IMG/VR virus record: IMGVR_UViG_3300044546_001162
Span: 1-33,360 of that record
Length of the DNA: 33,360 nucleotides
Origin: a virus
Direction: 5' to 3' (one strand)
Shown: positions 13,552-22,462 of the stretch, in pieces
Position numbering within the stretch: position 1 is the stretch's first letter
Layout of the letters: every line of letters begins with the position of its first letter
Notes under the pieces: generated by a model
Seen by the model: the letters and a program-made list of their open reading frames with translations, nothing else
Database searches by the model: none
What the model was told of the DNA's origin: nothing
Position numbers and translations under genes: made by a program

Positions 13552-13852
13552 GATCAGGTTCTCACGAACTAAAATGGAAGTCATGCCACAGCATCAACTA
13601 TTGGAGCTGAAGCGAATCGGCACGGAATATGAGCGGATGCACGCGAATGCCATTTTGGATGATCGCTCAAATGGCAACACCAGCAATCACGGATACCCAG
13701 CAATCACCGAACTGATGGCTAGTGCCAAAGGCCAACGGAGTGTGACGGGTATCGCAGTGAAGCAAAATCGGTACCTAAATGGATATCACCAGAACAAGAA
13801 GGTGAAACATGCTTACAGGGTTTCGCAAATCGACATGGAGAATGATGCATGA
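13532..13852 (+). CDS. Hypothetical protein, possibly DNA-binding
   Basis: A 106-residue basic protein starting inside the 3' end of rusA, with GGAG about 8 bases upstream of ATG 13532; ATG 13574 is an alternative. The middle reads 'GYPAITELMASAKGQRSVTGIAV', which might be a helix pair, but no clear motif exists. Its stop overlaps the next gene's start (ATGA). Confidence 0.5.
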   Translation: MKSKRAEIRFSRTKMEVMPQHQLLELKRIGTEYERMHANAILDDRSNGNTSNHGYPAITELMASAKGQRSVTGIAVKQNRYLNGYHQNKKVKHAYRVSQIDMENDA

Positions 13853-14169
13853 GCTGTCCTGATTACTACCTGTTGGCCAGTGGTCGCGAGTTTATCGACT
13901 TTGCCAACAACGAACTGAGTGCCTGGCTGAAACCGCGAGTGAGCCATGAGGTTTATCACTGCATTATTTCTGCGATGGAACATCGGTTTCGACGAGGGAA
14001 CAAGGAAGGTGAAGCCGAGACAGATCAAGCGGCAGAAGCATTCTGGCTTTCTCAAGCGATAAGAACGAAAGACGAAAGCAAATACTTTATGAATGAAATC
14101 ATACCAGTGGTTCTGGCTATGGTGGACACCGAACGGCGAAAGAAAGACAAGAAATGCAAATCACAATGA
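13849..14169 (+). CDS. DUF3310-like phage protein
   Basis: A 106-residue helical protein. The order SGREFIDF, then HCIISAMEHRFRRGNKEG, then AEAFWLSQAI resembles DUF3310-type phage proteins (ID motif, a YIxRxGxK-type motif, then a helix pair), although this match is loose. The function of that family is unclear; it has been linked to nucleotide metabolism. It starts in an ATGA overlap with GGAG upstream. Confidence 0.5.
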   Translation: MSCPDYYLLASGREFIDFANNELSAWLKPRVSHEVYHCIISAMEHRFRRGNKEGEAETDQAAEAFWLSQAIRTKDESKYFMNEIIPVVLAMVDTERRKKDKKCKSQ

Positions 14170-14483
14170 TCGAGCAAAGATGGTGCACGACTGATGGCAC
14201 AAGCTGGACGCTGTCCCACGGCAAGTATTGGGCGAATATTGAGTTGTCTTTTGACAACACCAACTATTTTGCAAGCACTGGAAGTCTGAAATACATGCCG
14301 GAAGAAATGTCCTTAGAGGAGTTGAGTCAAGACTACTGGAGTGATGAATTCGACTGTCTAAAGAAAGCCAAAGCAGCCTGCATTGAGCATATCACTGAAG
14401 CGATTGACGAGGTGACTAAGAGCTTGATGGTATCACCATACGATGGCATATTTGATAGGGAAAACTATGATGATCAATCTTGA
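14154..14483 (+). CDS. Hypothetical protein
   Basis: A 109-residue acidic protein that begins inside the end of the previous gene at ATG 14154. The N-terminal half is aromatic and beta-like (RWCTTDGTSWTLSHGKYWANIELS); the C-terminal half is helical. No family, metal site or membrane segment is recognised. Confidence 0.55.
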   Translation: MQITMIEQRWCTTDGTSWTLSHGKYWANIELSFDNTNYFASTGSLKYMPEEMSLEELSQDYWSDEFDCLKKAKAACIEHITEAIDEVTKSLMVSPYDGIFDRENYDDQS

Positions 14484-14667
14484 TGATATCGCAGCACTCA
14501 CAGACAGCGAAGGTAAGGCAGTTGCTCTGAGCCTTTGGAACCGATTGCAGATTGTGGACAAGGCGTTCCGGATGATGGCGGCTGAGTTTGATTACTCTGG
14601 CCTGAAGGGCGACAAGATGTACAAGGCGTACATCGAGTTTGCAGAGGCAGGAGGTACAAAATCTTGA
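14467..14667 (+). CDS. Small hypothetical protein
   Basis: A 66-residue helical protein. ATG 14467 is preferred to 14443 because AGGGAAA lies just before it, and the resulting 17-base overlap with the previous gene is moderate. ATG 14470 is equally possible. No motif is recognised. It ends in a TTGA overlap with the next gene. Confidence 0.55.
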   Translation: MMINLDDIAALTDSEGKAVALSLWNRLQIVDKAFRMMAAEFDYSGLKGDKMYKAYIEFAEAGGTKS

Positions 14668-15134
14668 GCACCCTATTGACGGTCGGTGGGTCCTGTGATT
14701 ATCGTCAAGATATGAATGAACCATTAGGTTCAGACTCGATCGCTCCCACGGATGGGGAAATCGACCAGAATATCACAAGGCGACTTATCCGCTCTATCCA
14801 CGGCGTACAACCTGTTTTGATAGGTGTTGACGCCTCTGGCTGGACGGAAGGTACGCCGAATCAACCCTGTCCTCATTGTGTTGATGGGCGGAAGGTTGAA
14901 CAGCATCGCTATGCGATCTGCTTAAGTTGCACGCGAGCCAGCAAACAACTGGACGCGGCCATCAAACGAGCCATGACAGAACAAACGGAACTCATGGCCT
15001 TTTGGGCCAAGTTTCGCAACATCGCGATCAAGCAACGGGCTTTGATGCAGCGACTGCGGCGGAAGGGTGTGATTGACAAGCCTGGACGGGGGAATCATGG
15101 CGCTAGGCCGCCGGGACTTCGGGACGTTGAGTGA
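14664..15134 (+). CDS. Hypothetical protein with zinc-finger-like cysteines
   Basis: A 156-residue protein with a TTG start preceded by a very strong AGGAGGT site about 8 bases away, so the rare start is convincing. Residues about 69-90 contain CPHC and CLSC separated by 15 residues, a likely zinc ribbon. The C-terminal 60 residues are basic and helical (KRAMTEQTELMAFWAKFRN, QRALMQRLRRKG). Lying just ahead of the terminase genes, it might be a late regulator or a packaging factor; neither is shown. Confidence 0.6.
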   Translation: MSTLLTVGGSCDYRQDMNEPLGSDSIAPTDGEIDQNITRRLIRSIHGVQPVLIGVDASGWTEGTPNQPCPHCVDGRKVEQHRYAICLSCTRASKQLDAAIKRAMTEQTELMAFWAKFRNIAIKQRALMQRLRRKGVIDKPGRGNHGARPPGLRDVE

Positions 15135-15176
15135 GAGATCGACCCACCTCCAAGCAAGTGGATAAGAAGGTGAGAT

Positions 15177-15590
15177 ATGGGCAAGTTCCCGAACCCAGAG
15201 ACACAATTCAAAAAAGGCGTGTCTGGCAACCCAGCCGGATACAGCCGTGGTCGCCGTCAGATTGACGACCTGATTGAATTGATTGGCTTAGAGAAAAGCG
15301 AACGCGACATTTCTCGGATCTGGCTTCAAAACATTCTGGACGGTAACTTTGCGTTCCTAAAAGAGTACCTTGAACGCCGTGATGGCAAGGTTGCCAGCAG
15401 CATCGAAATCTCTGATAAGCCCCAAGTGGACTGGGCGGCCATAGACAATGAGTGCGACACCCCGCCACGACAGACAGTTGATCCCAAAGGGGCTAAACCG
15501 GTTCTTGCAAGCCGCAAAGCCGGATCACCAGTGGTCGCCAGAACACTTGGCGGAGTGCCGCCGAGCGCTGGACAGGGTGACGACCGGTGA
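15177..15590 (+). CDS. DUF5681-type protein, probable small-terminase-like packaging factor
   Basis: A 137-residue protein. The N-terminus TQFKKGVSGNPAGYSRGRR matches the DUF5681 motif (FKxGxSGNPxGR) seen next to terminase genes in many phages. A helical segment (about 30-75) follows, and the last 45 residues are proline-rich and lack clear structure. It may serve as the DNA-recognition subunit of the packaging motor. Its 3' end overlaps the large terminase gene by 143 bases in another frame, which is unusually long. AAGGTGA precedes the ATG. Confidence 0.65.
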   Translation: MGKFPNPETQFKKGVSGNPAGYSRGRRQIDDLIELIGLEKSERDISRIWLQNILDGNFAFLKEYLERRDGKVASSIEISDKPQVDWAAIDNECDTPPRQTVDPKGAKPVLASRKAGSPVVARTLGGVPPSAGQGDDR

Positions 15591-16800
15591 TGTCAAACGG
15601 TTGATGCTCTTCCTCCCGCCCAGGCACGGCAAGAGCGAGCTGGCAACGATCCATTATGCTGCTTATAGATTATTGGTGGATCAAGGTTTACGGATAATTA
15701 TCGGGGCTTATAACCACTCGCTGGCCTGCACTTTTAGCCGACAAACGCGACGCATCGCCAAAGAGTTTGGATTCAACTTTTCGGACGACCAGAACAAACA
15801 GAATCAGTGGTCAAGCGAACATGGTGGCGGGCTTTATGCGGTCGGTGTAGGCTCTGGTGTCACTGGATATGGTGCGGACCTGGTCATTATTGACGACCCA
15901 GTGAAGTCGCGAGCTGAGGCCGAATCGCCCACCTATCGTGCTCGCGTCATGGACTGGTACCAAAACGACCTCTACACACGCCTTCACCCAGGTGCCGCAA
16001 TTGTCCTGATTATGACCCGCTGGCACTCGCTCGACTTGGCTGGCCAGTTGCTTGAACAGGCCAGTGACGGTGGCGAACAATGGGATGTGGTCAGTCTGCC
16101 TGCCATCGCTGAGGATGATGACCTAATTGGTCGTCGGCCTGGTGAAGCGCTTTGGCCAGAACGATACAGTGTGGAAGACTTCGACCGGATCAAAAAGACC
16201 GTCGGTTCCTACGCTTTTTCCGCTCTTTACCAACAGACACCAACGCCACGCGATGGAGGCTTTTTCAAGCCTGAATGGTTCAAGATCGTTGATCCATCGC
16301 CGATCCCAAACAACTCTAACTCATGCCGAGCCTGGGACACAGCCGCAACGGTCGGTGGTGGTGATTACACTGCCGGTGTGTGGATGTGCAGGACCGGCGA
16401 CATCTACCGTGTCAAGCACGTTTCACGGGGCCAGTGGTCGCCTGCTACCCGTCGCACAATCCAGCGACAGATTGCCGAGACCGACGGGCGCGAAACTATT
16501 GTTCACCTGGCACAGGATCCCGGCTCCGCGGGCGTCGATCAGGTCCAGCATGACACTCGTAACCTGATCGGTTACGGTGTCATCAGCAAACGACCAACAG
16601 GCTCAAAAGAAGTGCGAGCGATGCCGATGGCCGCTGCTTTTGAATCTGGTTCCATCGAGCTGGAAAAGGGCGATTGGAATCGCGACTTCATTGACGAGCT
16701 GTGCTCATTTCCGACCGGCAAGCATGATGACCAGGTTGATGCTGCTGCCGATGCGTTCAACTATCTAAGCTCAATCCAGCCTTTCAGATACGTCTCCTGA
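15448..16800 (+). CDS. terL: Terminase large subunit
   Basis: A 450-residue packaging motor. The ATPase domain has Walker A PPRHGKSE (57-64) and Walker B LVIIDD (145-150). A MTRWH motif (189-193) follows. The RNase H-like nuclease has D297 in RAWDTA, D358 in QDPGS, and HDDQVDA (426-432). It cuts concatemeric DNA and pumps it into proheads through the portal encoded next. The N-terminal 50 residues carry family-like sequence (KRLMLFLPPRHGKSE preceded by a helical region), so the early start at 15448 is kept despite its long overlap with the upstream gene. Confidence 0.95.
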   Translation: MSATPRHDRQLIPKGLNRFLQAAKPDHQWSPEHLAECRRALDRVTTGDVKRLMLFLPPRHGKSELATIHYAAYRLLVDQGLRIIIGAYNHSLACTFSRQTRRIAKEFGFNFSDDQNKQNQWSSEHGGGLYAVGVGSGVTGYGADLVIIDDPVKSRAEAESPTYRARVMDWYQNDLYTRLHPGAAIVLIMTRWHSLDLAGQLLEQASDGGEQWDVVSLPAIAEDDDLIGRRPGEALWPERYSVEDFDRIKKTVGSYAFSALYQQTPTPRDGGFFKPEWFKIVDPSPIPNNSNSCRAWDTAATVGGGDYTAGVWMCRTGDIYRVKHVSRGQWSPATRRTIQRQIAETDGRETIVHLAQDPGSAGVDQVQHDTRNLIGYGVISKRPTGSKEVRAMPMAAAFESGSIELEKGDWNRDFIDELCSFPTGKHDDQVDAAADAFNYLSSIQPFRYVS

Positions 16801-16805
16801 AAACT

Positions 16806-18113
16806 ATGCCAACACTATTCCAAAACATCCGCAGCCGGTTCACAAAGTCAGTGCGTGAAGGCGTCACAGCCAACACCGCTGACATTGCCGCGACTTCATG
16901 GACTGTGGACATGATGACCGGCCTATCGAACGACTACATGACCTTGGCACGCCCATACAACCAAGTGTCTGTAGTTCAGGCCGCGATACAGGCGATGAAG
17001 CGCAACTCCACTAAAGCGATCATGCAGGTGGGCCGATGGGATGAGGATGGCGGCTTTACGCCTGTCTATCACCCTTTGCAGTCACTTTGGCAACGGCCAA
17101 GCCCCGGCGAATCAGATGCGACAGTTCTGGAGCACCTTTACTCCAGCCTGTGCGATAACGGCAACGCGTACATCCAAGTGATCACCAACACGGCTGGCAC
17201 TGCGGTGACCGAACTGATGCCGATCCCATCGCCTTGGGTCCTGCGACCAGTGATGGGCGAAAGCATCAACGAAGTCCTCGAATATCCAGTGATGGGAAGC
17301 GATTGGGGCCGGTCGTACAACTATTCTGTTCCTGTGGAATTGATGCTGGCATTTCGCCAGGGGCGATCGACCTACGCTCAGAGCCGCGGTGTTTCAACGC
17401 TCGATTCTGTTGTGGCCGAAATGGCTCTGGTCAAGATCATCGGCCAGTATGAGACCACCGTTCTCTCAAGGTCTGGTGTGCCATCACTGATCGTCAGTTT
17501 AAAAACACTGGGCAATCTCTCGGACGCTCAATTGTCGCAGGTCCAAGCTGACCTGGCACGAGCTGTGAGTGGTAAAGCTGTGGGCCGTCCATTTGTCGGG
17601 ACCAGCGAGATGGACATTAAATCACCGGGCTTCTCGCCTAAAGATTTATCCGTCAGCGAAATGGCCGATTTAGCCACCGCTCGAATCTGTGGTGTCCTTG
17701 GATGGGCGCCCATGTCGCTCAAACAACCGGACACGGGCAAGACATACAGCAACCTGGTTGAAGCCAACAAGGCATCGTGGCGCGATGCTGTGATTCCTTT
17801 CTTGGATCTGGTGGCCGGTGAGCTGACCAGGCTGGTGCAAACTTTGCCGATCGCCTGCAACGGGATGACTTCGCAGCCTGATCAATCCTTGTGTGTGCGG
17901 TTTGACACATCGCAGATTGAAGAGCTTTCAGTGGACCGCAAGGCGCTGATGGATATCGCTACGGCAGGCGTGAACGCAGGAATATTCACCGTTAACGAAG
18001 CGCGTGCCACACTCGGACTTGGCGAGATGGAAGAGCCTGAAGAGGCTGAGTCTGAGGAACCTGACGAGCCTGTAGAAACCGAGACACCTGAAGCGGAACT
18101 GGAGGCTGAATGA
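16806..18113 (+). CDS. HK97-family portal protein
   Basis: A 435-residue portal, the dodecameric ring through which DNA enters the capsid. Conserved features are the region 'YNQVSVVQAAIQAMKRN' (about 48-65), 'HPLQSLWQRPSPGESD' and 'LCDNGNAYIQV' (about 80-125), the FRQGRS segment, and a C-terminal helix-rich part. The tail end is strongly acidic (repeated EEPEE-like residues), which is common in portals. It lies 5 bases after terL and overlaps the next gene by ATGA. Confidence 0.9.
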   Translation: MPTLFQNIRSRFTKSVREGVTANTADIAATSWTVDMMTGLSNDYMTLARPYNQVSVVQAAIQAMKRNSTKAIMQVGRWDEDGGFTPVYHPLQSLWQRPSPGESDATVLEHLYSSLCDNGNAYIQVITNTAGTAVTELMPIPSPWVLRPVMGESINEVLEYPVMGSDWGRSYNYSVPVELMLAFRQGRSTYAQSRGVSTLDSVVAEMALVKIIGQYETTVLSRSGVPSLIVSLKTLGNLSDAQLSQVQADLARAVSGKAVGRPFVGTSEMDIKSPGFSPKDLSVSEMADLATARICGVLGWAPMSLKQPDTGKTYSNLVEANKASWRDAVIPFLDLVAGELTRLVQTLPIACNGMTSQPDQSLCVRFDTSQIEELSVDRKALMDIATAGVNAGIFTVNEARATLGLGEMEEPEEAESEEPDEPVETETPEAELEAE

Positions 18114-18454
18114 TGGCTGGGAATTACAACCTTGAAATCGAAGCCGGCGCTTCATTCAATCGCACGCTGACTTGGACCTCCAACGGAACGCCAGTGAATC
18201 TGACCGGAAGCAGTGCCAGGATGATGGCTCGCACATCTTACAGCAACTCCAACACGACATTAAGCCTGACCACTCCTTCAGCCTGTCTTTCGATCAGCAA
18301 CGCAACCGGCGGAGTGATTGCAATCGCTTTGGATGCTGCCACAACCGCCAACCTGGTTGATGGTGTTTATGATCTCGAAATCGTGACCGGAAGTGTCGTC
18401 CAGAGACTGATTTCAGGGACTTTGACTGTATCACCGGAGGTGACTCGTGGCTGA
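18110..18454 (+). CDS. Fibre-associated beta-sandwich protein
   Basis: A 114-residue beta-rich protein. The pattern 'GASFNRTLTWTSNGTPVNLTG', 'ARMMAR', and the ending RLISGTLTVSPEVTRG is widely seen in small phage proteins adjacent to tail or head fibres. It probably is a structural adaptor or decoration. An alternative ATG at 18113 gives almost the same protein; GGAG precedes both. Its end overlaps the fibre gene, whose GTG starts at 18447. Confidence 0.65.
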   Translation: MMAGNYNLEIEAGASFNRTLTWTSNGTPVNLTGSSARMMARTSYSNSNTTLSLTTPSACLSISNATGGVIAIALDAATTANLVDGVYDLEIVTGSVVQRLISGTLTVSPEVTRG

Positions 18455-20309
18455 TACAGTTATAATCACAGGCGAAAAGACTGTCACTGTTGTCACGGTG
18501 GGCGTTCAAGGGCCAGCCGGGATCAGCGGATCATCTGTTCCAGCAACCAATACTACAATTGGTGGAATCATCGTTGGAGATAATCTGTCGATCACGAGCA
18601 ACGGGGTGCTGTCGGCACAGCCGGGCGGCGTCACGGCGTTTAATAATCGCACGGGCAATGTATCGCTGACTGCAAACGATGTCACGACTCTTGTAGACGC
18701 CAATTATATTCAGGTCTGGAAAGATACGCAGACCACCGCAGGAACGTTATCTCAGTTCCCAAAATACAACTCGATTACATCGGCCAGTGGCCCCATTCAG
18801 GGTTACTCTCGTGGGCTATTGACGAGTAACACATCGGGTACGGTTACAAAGACAATTTTTGACGGTAGCTTATATTCGTCGTCCGGTTCTACAATTCTAC
18901 AGTATAAGTCTATTGGGTTTAACGCCAACGACACAGGTACTGCAAACACCTCAAAGACCGGACGATTGCTGCTTGGTCAGTATGGCGAGGTGTATCTTGA
19001 ATCGTCTACTAAGGTCAACGCCAACACCCTTACCACTGCTACTTTTGATGTGCAGGCCACACAGCGACCGTCTGGAACTACGCAGCTATATGACCCTCAC
19101 GCGATCAACGGCGGCATTCATGCTCGATATGCTGTAGGAACTGCCGGCGCATATAATCCAAGCTCTAATGCGGATAGAGTAACTGGCGGTGTTGTAGCAG
19201 AGATAGACCTATATTCAATTTCACGAATTGTAAGTTATAATAACGGTACGTATATTGGGCGACCTAGCCAGATATACCTGACTGCAACGAACGACTTAAC
19301 CGCCGCGGATCCGTCTCTTGCATTTGACCATGCGTACGACTACAAAACTATTTTCAAACTGGGAGAGTCAGCGGAACTCGTGTTCCAAAATGCTAACCGG
19401 ACTTTACTTCGTACTCCCAATATGACCGATTATTCGATTCTAACGCAAGGCTACGCAGACACTCGTTATCAGGCTGTCGGGGCTTACCTCACATCCGCAA
19501 ACCTGACCTTTGCCAACCTGACAGGCACACCCACAACGCTTGCTGGATATGGCATTACGGATGGTCTCACATCGGCAAACCTGACTTCATACCTGACAAT
19601 ATCCAGTGCCAACGCAACCTACACAGTCTTGGGGCATACGCACGCAATCGCGAACGTGACTGGCTTGCAAACAGCACTCGATGCCAAACTTGAGACATCC
19701 AATTTCACTTATGCGAACCTGACTGGCACGCCAAACCTGACGCTTTACCTGACAACCGCCAACGCATCCACGACCTATCAACCGTTGGGCAACTATGCCA
19801 CGACATCCTGCCTGACGTTTGCGAACATCACTGGCAAGCCAACAACGCTATCAGGATACGGGATCACAGACGGTTACAGCACAAGCAACCCGTCCGGCTA
19901 CATCACTGCTGGTGCAAACTCGTTTACAGGCACGCAAAACCTACAAGACAACGAGCTGATCAGGGCCAAGATCAGGGACTATTCCGAATCTGTCTCCAGC
20001 CCAACGATATCATCCGGAACGCTGGTGCTGAACCTTGAAACATCGAATATATTCACGGTCAGCCTCAACGCAGCGATCACTACCATAACCATCACGAATG
20101 TCCCTGCAAGCGGTTCCGGTGCTTCATTCACGTTGATATTTACTGCTGACGGAACTGCCAGAGCAGTCACTTGGCCTTCGTCGATTAAGTGGGCCGGTGG
20201 AACTGCTCCAACGATCACATCGACATCCGGCAAGGTGGATAGCTTTGCATTCTTCACCAGCGATGGTGGAACGACTTGGCAGGGGTACGTGGGAGGGCAG
20301 AATTTCTAA
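18447..20309 (+). CDS. Tail fibre protein with repeated GYGITDG modules
   Basis: A 620-residue protein with GTG start and a GGAGG site. After an N-terminal VGVQGPAG segment comes a long Ser/Thr/Asn-rich stretch, then repeated fibre modules of the type 'LTGxPTTLAGYGITDG'. Two clear copies are encoded at 19503-19564 and 19813-19874, with a shorter related unit between them. The C-terminal part (about 510-620) resembles a common phage C-terminal beta domain (TWPSSIKWAGGTAP). It is the likely host receptor-binding fibre. Its stop overlaps the next start (TAATG). Confidence 0.8.
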   Translation: MADTVIITGEKTVTVVTVGVQGPAGISGSSVPATNTTIGGIIVGDNLSITSNGVLSAQPGGVTAFNNRTGNVSLTANDVTTLVDANYIQVWKDTQTTAGTLSQFPKYNSITSASGPIQGYSRGLLTSNTSGTVTKTIFDGSLYSSSGSTILQYKSIGFNANDTGTANTSKTGRLLLGQYGEVYLESSTKVNANTLTTATFDVQATQRPSGTTQLYDPHAINGGIHARYAVGTAGAYNPSSNADRVTGGVVAEIDLYSISRIVSYNNGTYIGRPSQIYLTATNDLTAADPSLAFDHAYDYKTIFKLGESAELVFQNANRTLLRTPNMTDYSILTQGYADTRYQAVGAYLTSANLTFANLTGTPTTLAGYGITDGLTSANLTSYLTISSANATYTVLGHTHAIANVTGLQTALDAKLETSNFTYANLTGTPNLTLYLTTANASTTYQPLGNYATTSCLTFANITGKPTTLSGYGITDGYSTSNPSGYITAGANSFTGTQNLQDNELIRAKIRDYSESVSSPTISSGTLVLNLETSNIFTVSLNAAITTITITNVPASGSGASFTLIFTADGTARAVTWPSSIKWAGGTAPTITSTSGKVDSFAFFTSDGGTTWQGYVGGQNF

Positions 20310-20986
20310 TGCTAGCCAACATTGTCAGGAATGCCACAAAGACGGCAACGGGCGACCCATACTTTTCCAGTGTTTCGTTGTTGCTGCACATGGACGGGGC
20401 TAATGGATCAACCACGTTCACGGATTCTGGGCCGAATGCACTGGCAGTGACGGCGGCGGGATCTGCGGCAATTTCAACCGCTCAGAGCAAGTTTGGTGGG
20501 GCGAGTGGGTATTTCAATGGGTCGTCAGGCACGCTGTTGTCAGCCTCTTCTTCAGTGCTTGATGTTTCCTCGGGCGATTTTACAATCGAATTCTGGTTTT
20601 ACGCCAGTTCAGTCTCTAGCACGAAAATGCTATATGAGTTAGGTACAGGTGCGTCTGGGGATTTGCAAATTCTGATTTATTCAGGAACGGTTTCATTTGG
20701 AGTTGGTGGTGGAGGTGCTACGGTATCGCAATCGGTTTCGGCAAACACATGGCATCATATCTGCTGCGTTAAAAGCGGTTCGGGCTTATTCTTTTATCTG
20801 AACGGAATAAAATCATCGTCAACAACCCAGACTGTTAATAGCAAAACAAATGCATATATTGGCGGTCGATCAGGTGGATCATTGCTTTTTACTGGGTACA
20901 TAGACGATTTTCGTGTCACAAAGGGCGTGGCAAGACAAACCGGATCGTCAATAACCGTACCAACAGCCCCATACCCCAACGCATAA
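20309..20986 (+). CDS. LamG/concanavalin-like domain protein
   Basis: A 225-residue protein, coupled to the fibre gene by TAATG. From about residue 25 it shows a laminin G-like jelly roll: HMDG, SGYFNGSSG, FTIEFWFYAS, WHHICCV, FYLNGI, and YIDDFRVTKGVAR near the end. Such domains bind glycans or proteins and are common in tail adhesion proteins. It could recognise a host surface sugar together with the fibre. No signal peptide is present, in keeping with a virion protein. Confidence 0.8.
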   Translation: MLANIVRNATKTATGDPYFSSVSLLLHMDGANGSTTFTDSGPNALAVTAAGSAAISTAQSKFGGASGYFNGSSGTLLSASSSVLDVSSGDFTIEFWFYASSVSSTKMLYELGTGASGDLQILIYSGTVSFGVGGGGATVSQSVSANTWHHICCVKSGSGLFFYLNGIKSSSTTQTVNSKTNAYIGGRSGGSLLFTGYIDDFRVTKGVARQTGSSITVPTAPYPNA

Positions 20987-20995
20987 GGAGCAAAC

Positions 20996-21574
20996 ATGCA
21001 ATATTGCCAAGTCAGTCCCAACGGTCAAATCTCCGGCCCACAGTGGCTACCACAGTCCTTCACGACTGTATCCAATTTCAACGCCCTCGACGATGCGAGT
21101 TTAGCCACATACGGCTATTACCCATACACCTCGTCGCCCATACCATCGTTTAACCCTGCAACGCAGCGACTTTCTCAGAGCTTTGCCTTTGATGGCACAT
21201 CCGTATCAGACACATGGACGGTCGTTGATCTGACGGCAGAGGAACAGCAAGCATACGCAATCCAAAGGCTCACCGAAATCGGTAACGGCATCGGCTCATT
21301 TCTTGACCAAGCAGTTTCGGTCAAGCAATACGACAGCATCCTTTCAGCCACAAGCTGGACACTGAGCAACATCACAACTTACAAGTCTGAAGGTGATGCC
21401 GCAATCGCTTATCGCGACTCGATCTGGAGCTTGTTCTACAACATGGTTCAGGCTGTTCAAGCGGGTACACAGGCACTTCCAACCGTGGGCGAATTCTTCG
21501 CATCCCTGCCACCTCTCTGGCCTGTAAATAACGGCAACGGAACATCCAACGGAACAGCTAACGGGCCAATCTGA
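20996..21574 (+). CDS. Tail fibre accessory or assembly-like protein
   Basis: A 192-residue protein with a strong AAGGAG site. The N-terminal half is short, beta-like and proline-rich; the C-terminal half (about 95-175) is helical and ends in 'ALPTVGEFFASLPPLW', which resembles the C-terminal region of phage tail fibre assembly proteins. The last 15 residues are Asn/Gly-rich and disordered. Position after the fibre and LamG genes supports the call; similarity is modest. Confidence 0.55.
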   Translation: MQYCQVSPNGQISGPQWLPQSFTTVSNFNALDDASLATYGYYPYTSSPIPSFNPATQRLSQSFAFDGTSVSDTWTVVDLTAEEQQAYAIQRLTEIGNGIGSFLDQAVSVKQYDSILSATSWTLSNITTYKSEGDAAIAYRDSIWSLFYNMVQAVQAGTQALPTVGEFFASLPPLWPVNNGNGTSNGTANGPI

Positions 21575-21783
21575 TGACTTTCAGTGCTGCCGCCAAGAAC
21601 TTTGTCGTGTTGATCACAGTTGCAATCGTGCTGCTGATTGTTGATCTGATCAAGTGGCAAAGCGGCGGCGTGACATGGTCGGAAGCGATCTGGGAAGTCA
21701 ATCAGCACAGCCTCAGCTTTGCTCTCGGAGTGGGAATCGTCTTGGGCCACTGCTTCACCGTGCCAAGAGGGCTATCCAAATGA
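21574..21783 (+). CDS. Small membrane protein, holin candidate
   Basis: A 69-residue protein with a strong membrane segment (FVVLITVAIVLLIVDLI, about residues 10-26) and a second weaker one (SFALGVGIVLGHCFTV). This two-segment layout and its size suit a holin, which forms lesions in the inner membrane to start lysis. It overlaps its neighbours (TGATG before, ATGA after). Other small membrane genes follow, so which one is the holin is not clear. Confidence 0.6.
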   Translation: MTFSAAAKNFVVLITVAIVLLIVDLIKWQSGGVTWSEAIWEVNQHSLSFALGVGIVLGHCFTVPRGLSK

Positions 21784-22025
21784 CCGCACGTGAATTGCTC
21801 GACTGGCTCAGGGGCAAACCCAAGATCACGCCAGAAGAAATGGCGAAACGGCTCGCACGGCAAAAGGCAATTGAGCGGTATTCCGTGGATTCCAGAAAGC
21901 ACGCCCAGTTGGTCACCCAGCTCGTCAATGTTCCTCCACCAGTGTTCCAAAACTATCTGGACGATCCAAATTACACTTGGAACCCATCTGTCATCCCAGT
22001 GCCACCTAAACCCAGGCCAATTTAA
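21780..22025 (+). CDS. Small basic hypothetical protein
   Basis: An 81-residue protein starting in an ATGA overlap with the holin candidate. The first 55 residues are helical and basic (LLDWLRGKPKITPEEMAKRLARQ and on); the last 25 are proline-rich and end in PVPPKPRPI. No membrane segment or family is recognised. It could be a cytoplasmic lysis partner or an adaptor. Confidence 0.5.
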   Translation: MTARELLDWLRGKPKITPEEMAKRLARQKAIERYSVDSRKHAQLVTQLVNVPPPVFQNYLDDPNYTWNPSVIPVPPKPRPI

Positions 22026-22036
22026 AGGACTCCAAT

Positions 22037-22255
22037 GTGAACGACTGGATTGGACAAATCAACGCCCAGCAAGCCAGAGCGATAATTATCCGCATGGCTC
22101 TTGCAGGAACTGTAACTGCGCTTGGAGTTCTGAGCCAACACCTTGACTCCATCGTTGCAACCACCAGCCCTCTGGGCATGGCATTGGCGTTCGGAATCGC
22201 CCAAACGCTCATCTATCTCAACTCTGGCCAAACGCCACCAGCACCAAAGGGTTAA
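22037..22255 (+). CDS. Small membrane protein
   Basis: A 72-residue protein with GTG start and AAGGA upstream. Two hydrophobic stretches are visible (IIIRMALAGTVTALGVL, about 16-32, and PLGMALAFGIAQTLIYL, about 45-61), with a short polar tail. This is another holin-like layout, so the region may encode a holin pair. No family is recognised. Confidence 0.55.
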   Translation: MNDWIGQINAQQARAIIIRMALAGTVTALGVLSQHLDSIVATTSPLGMALAFGIAQTLIYLNSGQTPPAPKG

Positions 22256-22259
22256 GCCA

Positions 22260-22445
22260 TTGCGTATCGAGGATGTCATCAACCCTGACTATGGATGGAT
22301 CGTGCCAGTAGCCCAAATCGTCACAGATAAAGCGGTTCAAGGCAGTTCTGTCGATCCGTCAATCCCTCAGACTATGTACGCATTGGCGGCAATCATCTAT
22401 GCCATAGCAGCTTACCGCAGGTCTTTGAGAGACCCGAAGAAGTGA
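22260..22445 (+). CDS. Small membrane protein
   Basis: A 61-residue protein from a TTG start at 22260, 4 bases after the previous stop, with AAAGGG upstream. It has one moderate membrane segment (TMYALAAIIYAIAAY, about 39-53) and a basic tail (RRSLRDPKK). A longer frame from 22143 is rejected because it overlaps the previous gene. Function is unknown; membership in the lysis block is suggested by position. Confidence 0.5.
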   Translation: MRIEDVINPDYGWIVPVAQIVTDKAVQGSSVDPSIPQTMYALAAIIYAIAAYRRSLRDPKK

Positions 22446-22462
22446 GCAGTCTCCCGCCGCCT

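Noticed and set aside
22143-22259. An upstream extension of the small membrane gene at 22260
   Set aside because: It overlaps the previous gene almost completely and has no ribosome site, while the TTG at 22260 is preceded by AAAGGG.
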